Positions 7,884-14,179 of a stretch of 19,290 nucleotides of DNA are shown piece by piece (position 1 is the stretch's first letter; each line of letters opens with the position of its first letter). The stretch is from contig JBLHWU010000122.1 in NCBI GenBank assembly GCA_047629355.1, forward strand, positions 1 to 19,290. The letters are read 5' to 3'. This DNA comes from CAYUNA01 sp047629355. GTDB lineage: Bacteria > Bacteroidota > Bacteroidia > Chitinophagales > Saprospiraceae. The translations under genes and the position numbers were made by a program. The notes beneath the pieces were generated by a model. That model was not told the origin of the DNA, did no database searches, and worked only from the letters and a program-made list of their open reading frames with translations.

Positions 7884-8146
7884 AAAACTCAACAGATTTA
7901 TCAGATTGACTGTGACTAAATGGAGTTTGAGGGATAAAAGTGGTTTGCAAAACCGCTTTTATCCCTCAAAACCCCACTCGCGCTGCCGCAGGTAGCGCGC
8001 ATTGTATTTTTTGAAACTCGAAAATCTTTTGATTTTCTCATTTCTTAATTTTTTAGCAACCTCTTATTACCATTTACTACTTCATGCTGAATTAAACGTG
8101 GTCATTTTTATGAAAAATCGACCATTTTTAAAATCTGTTGAGTTTT
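7884..8146. repeat. 16-bp perfect inverted repeats flanking repeat copy 2
   Basis: AAAACTCAACAGATTT (7884-7899) and its exact reverse complement AAATCTGTTGAGTTTT (8131-8146) enclose repeat copy 2 and about 100 bases of AT-rich DNA. A perfect 16-base match at this distance is unlikely by chance. It may mark the ends of a small mobile unit or be a trace of an inversion. No clear target duplication was seen. Confidence 0.55.
7922..8030 (+). repeat. Two-hairpin dispersed repeat, copy 2
   Basis: It opens GGAGTTTGAGGG. Hairpin A is a 21-bp stem (7926-7946 with 7950-7970, loop GCA) with one U-G pair on the plus strand. Hairpin B is CGCGCTGCC (7979-7987), loop GCA, GGTAGCGCG (7991-7999), with one G-U pair. 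The tail reads GCATTGTATTTTTTGAA. The order A, 18-base spacer, B, T-rich tail matches copies 3 and 4. Confidence 0.8.
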
Positions 8147-8193
8147 CAGAAAACAGGGGTAAAACAGTCATTTTTCAAGTAAAAGTACGGACC

Positions 8194-8201
8194 TAACTTT
8201 G
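8194..8201 (+). promoter_or_regulatory. Possible -7 promoter box TAACTTTG
   Basis: TAACTTTG fits the Bacteroidota -7 consensus TAnnTTTG, but no TTG box lies 19-21 bases upstream. A plus-strand transcript starting near 8208 would meet the terminator at 8228-8258 almost at once. The site may be fortuitous. Confidence 0.25.
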
Positions 8202-8227
8202 CCATTTTTTAAAATAGACGACAAAAA

Positions 8228-8258
8228 AGCCGAGCATCTTTTATCAAGATACTCGGCT
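8228..8258. terminator. Bidirectional intrinsic terminator of the coiled-coil gene
   Basis: AGCCGAGCATCTT (8228-8240) pairs with AAGATACTCGGCT (8246-8258) except at one position, loop TTATC. Six T follow on the minus strand and five T shortly after on the plus strand. It lies about 30 bases past the stop of the coiled-coil gene. Confidence 0.9.
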
Positions 8259-8289
8259 CGTTTTTCCTTATGGAACAAGTCCTATTTTA

Positions 8290-9294
8290 TTATTTTAGTT
8301 CAAAACTTTGCGTCCCTGCCAAGTGTCCTTTATTAAAAATCTCTACTTGGTATTTTCCAGCTTGAAAACCAGTTTCTGGCATCCATCGTACACATACATT
8401 TTCGGTCGTATTCGCATATTCTGCTTCAACAGATTTTGAAAAACGAAACGCTTCATCCGTACTCAAATTTTTCGAAACACCTGACCCTAAATCTTCCATA
8501 TATAAGGTCTCACCCAGCGGACTCATAATGCGCACTAAGAAGGTTTCATTACCTGATTTAGCGACTTCATTTTCAGAAGTATTAAAACATACTTTGATTT
8601 CATCAACAGATTTCGCTGCTTTTTTACGCTTTGTTTTACCGTCGTCTTTCCGCTTGAAACCATCAATTTTAATGCCTTCTACTTTGATAACCGAAGCCAA
8701 ATTTACCGTTGCCGATAACGCATCATTTTTTTGCGATAATTCTGTCTTTTCACTCACCAACTTTGCTTTGTTTTCATTCAATACTTGATTCTCGGTACGC
8801 TGTACTTCCAATTCAGAATTCAATACTGTTTTATCATTGTCTAACTGCAAATTAGTTGCTGCTAATAATTCGTTATCCGCTTGTAATTGCTCAATTCGAA
8901 CCAGGTACTCCTTCGTTTGCGCCTTCATATTTTTCATCTCCCGACGCGCGGCATCCAATTTCGTTTTATTGCCAATCAAGCCAGCAATTTTAGAACGTTG
9001 GTCTTCCAATTCGTCTTTTTGCGCATCAATTAATGCATTCATTTCATCATTAGAAGTACGCATGTCTTCCAGTTCAGAAATAGACTCGTTGAATTGCGTT
9101 TCTAGTTCGACCCGCAATGCTTCGGTCTCTTCTAATTCCGCTACCGTTTGGTCAATCACACGGTCTTTGCTTGAGTTAGAATAAACCAAAAATCCAATGG
9201 CACAAATCATTAAGATACCTGCGACAATTAAGATTGGATTAAATGATTTATTAGAGGTATTGGGTTGGTTGGTTGGCAATGAATCGTTTGACAT
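8290..9294 (-). CDS. Membrane-anchored coiled-coil protein of unknown function
   Basis: The product has 334 residues. Residues 1-17 are polar and probably cytoplasmic. Residues 18-38 (FNPILIVAGILMICAIGFLVY) form one membrane helix with no cleavage site, so the rest probably projects into the periplasm. Residues about 45-205 are a long heptad-rich coiled coil (LEETEALRVELETQF, LQADNELLAATNLQLDND). A basic linker (KRKDDGKTKRKK) leads to a C-terminal domain of about 120 residues with beta-strand character (VCFNTSENEV, FLVRIMSPLGETLY, YQVEIFNKGHLAGTQSFEL). Proteins of this layout occur in Bacteroidota without assigned function. A scaffold or envelope-spacing role is only a guess. It is a single transcription unit with its own terminator. 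Confidence 0.88.
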   Translation of the reverse strand: MSNDSLPTNQPNTSNKSFNPILIVAGILMICAIGFLVYSNSSKDRVIDQTVAELEETEALRVELETQFNESISELEDMRTSNDEMNALIDAQKDELEDQRSKIAGLIGNKTKLDAARREMKNMKAQTKEYLVRIEQLQADNELLAATNLQLDNDKTVLNSELEVQRTENQVLNENKAKLVSEKTELSQKNDALSATVNLASVIKVEGIKIDGFKRKDDGKTKRKKAAKSVDEIKVCFNTSENEVAKSGNETFLVRIMSPLGETLYMEDLGSGVSKNLSTDEAFRFSKSVEAEYANTTENVCVRWMPETGFQAGKYQVEIFNKGHLAGTQSFELK

Positions 9295-9349
9295 AATTGT
9301 TCAGTTTACTTAGTTAAGGAATGAATAAAGTTTAGACGTTTTAAATGCT

Positions 9350-9357
9350 CAAATTTA
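9350..9357 (-). promoter_or_regulatory. Possible promoter -7 box TAAATTTG for the coiled-coil gene
   Basis: TAAATTTG on the minus strand fits TAnnTTTG and would give a leader of about 50 bases before the ATG at 9294. No TTG box is found at the expected distance. Confidence 0.4.
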
Positions 9358-9618
9358 GGTTTTAAATTTGTTAAAAGCACTCTTTCTATCTATTTTGAAA
9401 TAATTAAAAATGTAGAATATGTCGATTCGCAAAAGTTTTAATTTAAAAAATAAGTTAGTTACGAGTAGAAAAGGTAAGATAAACGAAATTTGTTCAGTTT
9501 TCAGTTTAAAAGCAAGGTTTTTTTTTAGTTTTAATGAAAGAATCAACTGTAATCCCTTCATAATCAACAATCAATAACTTTCGATTGTATTTTAAAAAAA
9601 CATCTTAAAATTAAAAAA
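9358..9618. other. AT-rich spacer without a supported gene
   Basis: The region is rich in A and T runs. The only frame of note (about 71 codons, minus) is lysine/leucine/phenylalanine-rich low-complexity sequence with a non-ATG start, so it is not called. Confidence 0.5.
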
Positions 9619-9650
9619 AAAGAAGCATCCGACAAGTCAGATGCTTCTTT
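9619..9650. terminator. Bidirectional intrinsic terminator
   Basis: AAAGAAGCATC (9619-9629) pairs perfectly with GATGCTTCTTT (9640-9650), with a GAC/GTC pairing inside the loop. A-runs and T-runs flank both sides. It is the second of two hairpins downstream of the dehydrogenase gene. Confidence 0.8.
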
Positions 9651-9670
9651 TTACTTTTAAAACAGAATTT

Positions 9671-9703
9671 AAACCATGGTGATTTTAAAAATCACCATGG
9701 TTT
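9671..9703. terminator. Near-perfect 16-bp palindrome after the dehydrogenase stop
   Basis: Bases 9671-9686 and 9688-9703 are exact complements around one base; CCATGG lies in each arm. It begins 12 bases past the stop codon on the minus strand. The T-run after the stem is weak, so it may act in pair with the hairpin at 9619-9650 or protect the mRNA end. Confidence 0.65.
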
Positions 9704-9714
9704 TCAACAAAAAC

Positions 9715-10665
9715 CTAAGCCACAAAATGCCCCATCAATCTCTCTGCTAACTCCAATCCGATATTGCGCTGCGCCTCTACCGTCGAAGCCCCTGTGTGCG
9801 GCGTCAACGAAATTTTTGGGTGCGTCAAGATGTCTTTGCGCGGCGTTGGTTCGCCTACAAAAACGTCCAAACCAGCACCTGCTGCCTTACCGCTTTCCAA
9901 AGCTGCCAACAACGCATCTTCATCAATTGTACCGCCTCGCGAAGCATTTAATACAATGACGCCATCTTTCATTTTTGCAAATTCCGCCTCACCAATCAAC
10001 GGTTTGTCCATACTTGGAACGTGCAAAGTAATATAATCTGATTTCGCCAATACTTCATCAAACGCGACTACAGGAACGTTCACTGACAATTTTTGTCCAG
10101 TGAAAACTTCCAAGTCAATCGTCGCTTCTTTTATCATCAAATCAGCTGGCAAAACATTCATTCCCATCCCGATAGCAATTCGCGCAGCTTCCTGACCGAT
10201 ACGACCAAAACCAATTATACCAAAAGTTTTACCACGCAACTGAGTGCCTTTTGCATAATTTTTCTTCAATTTCTTAAATTCAGTATCACCTGAAGTCGGC
10301 ATATTTCGATTGGCATCTTGCAAAGACCGCGAAAGCGTCAATGCGTGTGCAAAAATCAATTCCGCTACCGATTGAGATGAAGCAGCAGGCGTATTATACA
10401 CACCAATGCCTTTGCTTCGGGCATAGTCCACATCAATATTATCCATACCGACACCACCCCGGCAAATCACTTTCAAATTAGGACAAGCATCAATCAATTC
10501 TTTACGGACTTTGGTCGCACTCCGCACAATAATACCATCATACTCTTGCAATCGAGTCATCAATTCTGCTTGTGGAATATTGTTGGTATCTACGTGATAT
10601 CCAGCTTTTTCCATAATCGCTTTACCATCGGCGTGCATGCCGTCGTTGACTAAGATTTTAATCAT
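9715..10665 (-). CDS. serA: D-3-phosphoglycerate dehydrogenase-like 2-hydroxyacid dehydrogenase
   Basis: ATG at 10665 gives 316 residues; the frame extends upstream only to a TTG. Both domains of the D-isomer 2-hydroxyacid dehydrogenase fold are present. The N-terminal part carries RSATKV and GGVGMDNID, which bind substrate. The Rossmann motif GFGRIG is at about 152-157. The catalytic triad is R243 (NASRGG), E272 (VGEP) and H290 (PHTGAS). There is no C-terminal ACT or ASB domain, so the enzyme is the short form without classical serine feedback. It would oxidise 3-phosphoglycerate to phosphohydroxypyruvate with NAD+, the first step of serine synthesis, in the cytosol. Assignment to serine synthesis rather than another 2-hydroxyacid is likely but not proven, because serC is not next to it. 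Two hairpins follow the stop. Confidence 0.88.
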   Translation of the reverse strand: MIKILVNDGMHADGKAIMEKAGYHVDTNNIPQAELMTRLQEYDGIIVRSATKVRKELIDACPNLKVICRGGVGMDNIDVDYARSKGIGVYNTPAASSQSVAELIFAHALTLSRSLQDANRNMPTSGDTEFKKLKKNYAKGTQLRGKTFGIIGFGRIGQEAARIAIGMGMNVLPADLMIKEATIDLEVFTGQKLSVNVPVVAFDEVLAKSDYITLHVPSMDKPLIGEAEFAKMKDGVIVLNASRGGTIDEDALLAALESGKAAGAGLDVFVGEPTPRKDILTHPKISLTPHTGASTVEAQRNIGLELAERLMGHFVA

Positions 10666-10986
10666 TTTTCTAGATTTTATTGTTTCAAAATGTAAAATTA
10701 TTTGAAGCAATGTTTTTTTACGTTAAATCAGATTTTTTCAATAATTTTAAAATACGCTTCCTCTTAAAAAAAAAGGCATTTTAAAATAGTGTTTTATAAT
10801 TTGAAATAAAATTTGGTAGGCTTAATTTATAAAGATGCAAAGAAAAGGGTTTTGAACCAACTAACAAGGGCTAAGATTATATTTTACATAAAAATGATAG
10901 CTGAAATATCTTTTCGAAACGGATATCTCTTTTTTTCCCTAACTTTGGATTTAAAAATCAATCGACTTATAAAAACATGCTACAAT
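10666..10986. other. Divergent promoter region between the dehydrogenase and amidase genes
   Basis: The genes on either side point away from each other, so promoters for both must lie here. A good -7 box for the plus gene is at 10940. For the minus gene only a near match (TACATTTT) was seen close to the ATG. A frame in phase with the amidase runs back to a TTG at 10813, but it precedes the signal peptide and is not used in this call. Confidence 0.55.
10940..10947 (+). promoter_or_regulatory. Promoter -7 box TAACTTTG for the amidase gene
   Basis: TAACTTTG fits TAnnTTTG exactly and would place the transcript start near 10953, about 33 bases before the ATG at 10987. The -33 TTG is not clear. 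It supports ATG 10987 over the upstream TTG at 10813. Confidence 0.5.
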
Positions 10987-12609
10987 ATGACCAAATCAAT
11001 TTCGACGCTATTTTTTATACTTTTCCTATTAAATTTTTGCTTTGCACAACGGACTACCTTGGAAATTTTGCCGCAAAATTATACGGTTAACGACCAAAGC
11101 ATTACCCTAAAGAAAACGCATACTTTTGAAATAAAAGAAATCCCATTGCAAAATGCTGACCCATTTTTAGCGACATCAATCGTGTGGGAAGCAGACCAGA
11201 AAATTTCAGAAAACCAGCGACTTTGGATTGGATTTGGTAATCAAGATGGCGCGTGGACTGATTTTCAAGACCTTTATGAAGATGGTCATAGCAAACAGGA
11301 AGCGGGTCGATATGTCAGTAATTTAATTTTTGCAGATGCTTCTGCAACCCAGTTTCGCTTATTTTTCCAAACACCAGTTGAGGAGTCATTTGACTTCAGT
11401 AAAATCACCGTTCATTTTTACAATCCAGGAAAAACAGAACGACAACCAACGCCCGTACAAATCGTGGACAATCGCGACGCTTGTGTTTGTCCAGTTCCTG
11501 ACTTTTTAAACCGCGAAGGATGGTGTCCGTCGGGTGATTGTCCAGAAGATGCCACACCAGCTTTTACGAATGTGACGCACTTAATTGTCCACCATACGGC
11601 ATCACCGAATACGTCAAGTGATTGGGGAGCAGTGGTTCGGTCAATTTGGGATTTTCATGTGAATACCAATGGTTGGGACGATGTGGGCTATAATTGGTTG
11701 ATTGACCCAACCGGCGTACTGTATCAAGGGCGCGGTGACAATATCCGAGGCGCACATTTTTGCGGTAACAATACAGGAACGATGGGCGTGGCAATGATTG
11801 GCAATTTTGTAGCGGACAATGCGACCGATGAATCTAAAAATACGCTCAAAGAACTACTCGCTTGGAAGACTTGCGATGTCGATACCGACCCATTGGGCAC
11901 TTCTTTTCATGGGTCTTCTGAGATGAATTTAATGAATATTTCGGGACATAGAGATGGCTGTAATACAACTTGTCCGGGTGATTTTTTCTATCCAGAATTG
12001 CCGAGTATTCGAGATGATGTCGTCGCGATTCGAGAAAACAATTGTGAAGCTAAATTAGAGACTCCTACTCTAACGGGCGAACCGATTACAGAGACGCAAG
12101 TCAACCTATCTTGGAATGATGAAACGGCAGAAGACAACTTCATTTTAGAACGTTCCGTTGGTAACGATACCAACTTTGATTTGCTCGCAGAATTGGCAGC
12201 AAATACGACGATATATGAAGACAATTCGGTCGTTGGTCTGATGGAATATTATTATCGAGTGCGTGCGATTTCGGATAATGTTATTGATTCAGATTTCAGC
12301 AATGAAGTAATGGTTTCCACGGATTTTTCGGCAACGGAAAACTATTTTTTAAATACCAATACGGTACAGATTTTTCCAAATCCAAACAAAGGTGTTTTTC
12401 AATTGATGATTGATAATACCTTGCAGAAAGAGGTACAAGTATCAATTTTAGATTTGACTGGAAAAACAGTCTTTTTAAGCGATTTTTGGCAAAAAGATAG
12501 CGAAAGTGCAGCTTTTGAAGTTATTTTGAATGAAATTTCGGCTGGAACTTACTTTTTGAAAATTCAACAAGATATGCATCAAGGTATTTTTAAATTGGTA
12601 ATTCAGTAA
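10987..12609 (+). CDS. T9SS-secreted peptidoglycan-recognition (N-acetylmuramoyl-L-alanine amidase) protein
   Basis: ATG at 10987 gives 540 residues opening with a clear signal peptide (cut near CFAQ). After an N-terminal beta-rich domain comes a PGRP/amidase-2 domain (about 195-345). The zinc ligands are H202 (IVHHTAS), H321 (SGHRD) and C329 (TTCPGD), and the catalytic tyrosine is Y235 (GYNWLI), so the site looks intact. It would cut the bond between N-acetylmuramate and L-alanine in peptidoglycan. A fibronectin type III-like domain follows (LSWNDETAEDNFILERS to YYYRVRAISD). The end is a type A T9SS sorting domain (IFPNPNKGVF, SILDLTGKTV, AGTYFLKI). The protein should therefore be exported across the outer membrane and secreted or anchored on the surface. 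Activity on other bacteria or on shed wall material is plausible. It is transcribed alone. Confidence 0.93.
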   Translation: MTKSISTLFFILFLLNFCFAQRTTLEILPQNYTVNDQSITLKKTHTFEIKEIPLQNADPFLATSIVWEADQKISENQRLWIGFGNQDGAWTDFQDLYEDGHSKQEAGRYVSNLIFADASATQFRLFFQTPVEESFDFSKITVHFYNPGKTERQPTPVQIVDNRDACVCPVPDFLNREGWCPSGDCPEDATPAFTNVTHLIVHHTASPNTSSDWGAVVRSIWDFHVNTNGWDDVGYNWLIDPTGVLYQGRGDNIRGAHFCGNNTGTMGVAMIGNFVADNATDESKNTLKELLAWKTCDVDTDPLGTSFHGSSEMNLMNISGHRDGCNTTCPGDFFYPELPSIRDDVVAIRENNCEAKLETPTLTGEPITETQVNLSWNDETAEDNFILERSVGNDTNFDLLAELAANTTIYEDNSVVGLMEYYYRVRAISDNVIDSDFSNEVMVSTDFSATENYFLNTNTVQIFPNPNKGVFQLMIDNTLQKEVQVSILDLTGKTVFLSDFWQKDSESAAFEVILNEISAGTYFLKIQQDMHQGIFKLVIQ

Positions 12610-12690
12610 GGATTGAAATTTGATTTTTTGGATGTCGGCAACTAATAAGGTGTAACAACAGTTTTATAAAAAGTTAAGAAGTGAGCAAAT

Positions 12691-12763
12691 CACAATACGC
12701 GCTGCCTGCGGCAACACGTGGTAAGTATTCAGGGATAAAAACCGTTTTTATCCCTCAAACTCC
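12691..12763 (-). repeat. Two-hairpin dispersed repeat, copy 3 (reversed)
   Basis: Read on the minus strand it opens GGAGTTTGAGGG. Hairpin A has arms AGGGATAAAA and TTTTATCCCT (plus-strand 12731-12740 and 12746-12755). After the same 18-base spacing as copy 2 comes hairpin B, CGTGTTGCC, loop GCA, GGCAGCGCG, then TATTGTGATTT. The two imperfect pairs of hairpin B are G-U on this strand. Confidence 0.78.
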
Positions 12764-12805
12764 CGATGTCAAAAATTCAATAAAACTTTTGTTGTACAGT
12801 ACATA

Positions 12806-12867
12806 AGTAACGGTAAAAAAATAACTCCGCCATTTAGACAGTGGATAATTTTTCTTTCACCGTTACT
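12806..12867. mobile_element. 62-bp mini-element with AGTAACGGT inverted ends
   Basis: AGTAACGGT (12806-12814) and ACCGTTACT (12859-12867) are exact complements; the similarity continues inward through an A-rich stretch (AAAATAACTCC against the complement of the other arm). It has no coding capacity. The same end, with AAAAAATAACT after it, recurs at 15106 where the mqo remnant is cut off. Confidence 0.55.
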
Positions 12868-12926
12868 AAATATCCAAGTTTATAAAAATCCAAACCACTA
12901 AATTCCTCTTTATTCCCCCTTTCCAC

Positions 12927-12934
12927 TATATTTG
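12927..12934 (+). promoter_or_regulatory. Possible promoter -7 box TATATTTG for the PepSY/DUF4293 pair
   Basis: TATATTTG fits TAnnTTTG and lies about 115 bases before the ATG at 13050. No TTG box is visible at 19-21 bases upstream. The next gene follows after a 23-base gap, so both may be transcribed from here. Confidence 0.4.
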
Positions 12935-13049
12935 CATATTATTTTAAAAAATTATACTATTTTTTTGAATTTGACATCCATTATCACCAATAAAATACTC
13001 GCAAATAAACATTTAAAAATTCTCCTCTTTGAAGCTACGAAATTATATA

Positions 13050-13607
13050 ATGAGTCTTCGGAAATTCAGAGTTTGGCATCGCTATCTTGGTTTAGCGGTT
13101 GGACTATTCCTATTAATCAGTGCAATTACAGGCGTGTTATTGGCATTAAAGAAAGATGTAAATTTACTTCAACCACCGACTCAAAAAGGGGTAAGTAAAT
13201 CATTGGAGACGTGGAAGCCACTGAGTGAAATTGCGACAATTGCCACAACAGAATTTCATAAACAATATCCAGACCAACAAGGAAACGAAGTCAATAAAAT
13301 GGATGTCCGCCCAAGTAAAGGTATTGTAAAAGTACTATTTGACAAAGGCTATTGGGAGGTACAAATTGATGGAACGAGCGGCGAAATTAAGTCTATCGAA
13401 CGGCGACATTCCGATTGGATTGAATCCTTGCATGATGGATCAATTATCAGTGATTGGTTCAAATTGGGTTCTATGCATTTTCTTGGACTTGGCACTATTT
13501 TAATGATAATAACAGGTACTTGGCTTTATTTTGGTCCGAAAAAATACCGAAAAGCTAAGCAACGAAGAAAAATAGCAGCCAGAAAACGGTTAAGGAATGC
13601 GAAATAA
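13050..13607 (+). CDS. PepSY-associated transmembrane protein
   Basis: ATG at 13050 (MSLRKFRVWHRYLGL) gives 185 residues; the frame runs back only to a TTG. The WHRYLGL opening and first membrane helix (about 12-33) are typical of the PepSY-TM family. An extracytoplasmic region of about 105 residues follows, with the PepSY-like strand pattern (YWEVQIDGTSGEIKSIERRHSDWIESLHDG). The second helix (FLGLGTILMIITGTWLYFG, about 144-162) is followed by a strongly basic cytoplasmic tail (KKYRKAKQRRKIAARKR). Family members are often linked to iron uptake or to reductase-like membrane proteins; the conserved histidines near the helices would suit metal or heme contacts, but this is inference. It lies 23 bases upstream of the DUF4293 gene, probably in one transcript. 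Confidence 0.85.
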   Translation: MSLRKFRVWHRYLGLAVGLFLLISAITGVLLALKKDVNLLQPPTQKGVSKSLETWKPLSEIATIATTEFHKQYPDQQGNEVNKMDVRPSKGIVKVLFDKGYWEVQIDGTSGEIKSIERRHSDWIESLHDGSIISDWFKLGSMHFLGLGTILMIITGTWLYFGPKKYRKAKQRRKIAARKRLRNAK

Positions 13608-13630
13608 ATAAACTAAATTTAACTTTTACA

Positions 13631-14071
13631 ATGATACAACGAATTCAAACTATCTTTTTAATGCTTGCCGCTGTGGGCATTTTTAGCGTATTTGCCTTAC
13701 CATTTGCAACGACACCAGAAGCAATTCCAACGTCTCAATTCTTTGTGGATGCAGATTATGACGTACAAGACAATACGGTGATGTTGGTACTTTTTATCTT
13801 GGCAGGTCTATTAACCACAGGTGCGGTATTTTTGTTCAACAATCGACCATTACAGACGAAAGTGACGTTATTTGGCTTGATTGCTAATATTTTAGCGTTG
13901 GTGGCTACGATTGTGATATTTTTCAACTTTTCGTCAGATGCAGGTACGGCAGATGTGCAGGATGGATTTGGTTTTTACTTGCCAGTAATCGGGCTAATTT
14001 TTAGTTTTTTGGCAATGCGTTTTATTAAGAAAGATGAAAAACTAGTGCGGTCTGCGGATAGATTGCGGTAG
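13631..14071 (+). CDS. DUF4293 family membrane protein
   Basis: This 146-residue protein opens MIQRIQTIFLMLAAVGIFSVFALPFA, the typical start of the Bacteroidota DUF4293 family. Four membrane helices can be seen, at about 5-25, 49-67, 77-98 and 112-130. An extracytoplasmic loop lies between helices 1 and 2 (PEAIPTSQFFVDADYDVQD), and the C-terminal tail is short and charged. No catalytic motif is visible and the family has no established function. It probably shares a transcript with the PepSY gene. A long inverted repeat just past the stop separates it from the converging mqo remnant. Confidence 0.88.
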   Translation: MIQRIQTIFLMLAAVGIFSVFALPFATTPEAIPTSQFFVDADYDVQDNTVMLVLFILAGLLTTGAVFLFNNRPLQTKVTLFGLIANILALVATIVIFFNFSSDAGTADVQDGFGFYLPVIGLIFSFLAMRFIKKDEKLVRSADRLR

Positions 14072-14076
14072 AAAAA

Positions 14077-14176
14077 GAGGCCAGAAGTCAGACCGCTTTG
14101 CTGTCAGAAGTCAGACTTTAAACGTGTTTTATCTGACAAAAAAATGTTATGACTTCTGACCTCTGACTTCTTTTTA
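14077..14176. terminator. Convergent terminator-like region built of GTCAGAAGTCAG repeats
   Basis: GAGGCCAGAAGTCA (14077-14090) pairs with TGACTTCTGACCTC (14150-14163) except at one position. Within the loop CAGAAGTCAGAC recurs (14082-14093 and 14105-14116), so alternative foldings exist. A-runs lie on the left and T-runs on the right. It sits between two converging units, DUF4293 and the mqo remnant, as a bidirectional terminator would. Confidence 0.6.
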
Positions 14177-14179
14177 GAA

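Larger units (their letters stand above)
12610..12926. other. Spacer with repeat copy 3 and a GTAACGG mini-element
   Basis: No gene is supported. The spacer contains the reversed two-hairpin repeat (12691-12763) and a 62-bp inverted-repeat element (12806-12867). The A hairpin of the repeat is the only terminator-like structure after the amidase gene. Confidence 0.6.

Noticed and set aside
7686..7919. Plus-strand frame of 77 codons with a proline-rich centre
   Set aside because: It starts with TTG and is made of the hairpins of repeat copy 1; no protein-like features.
7691..8030. CRISPR-like array from the closely spaced hairpins
   Set aside because: Only two units, unequal in sequence and spacing, with no unique spacers of constant length; they fit dispersed repeats instead.
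9355..9570. Minus-strand 71-codon frame rich in K, L and F
   Set aside because: Non-ATG start and AT-driven low-complexity composition; no recognisable family.
10813..10986. N-terminal extension of the amidase from a TTG start
   Set aside because: A clean signal peptide starts at ATG 10987, with a promoter box just upstream that would leave the extension untranscribed.
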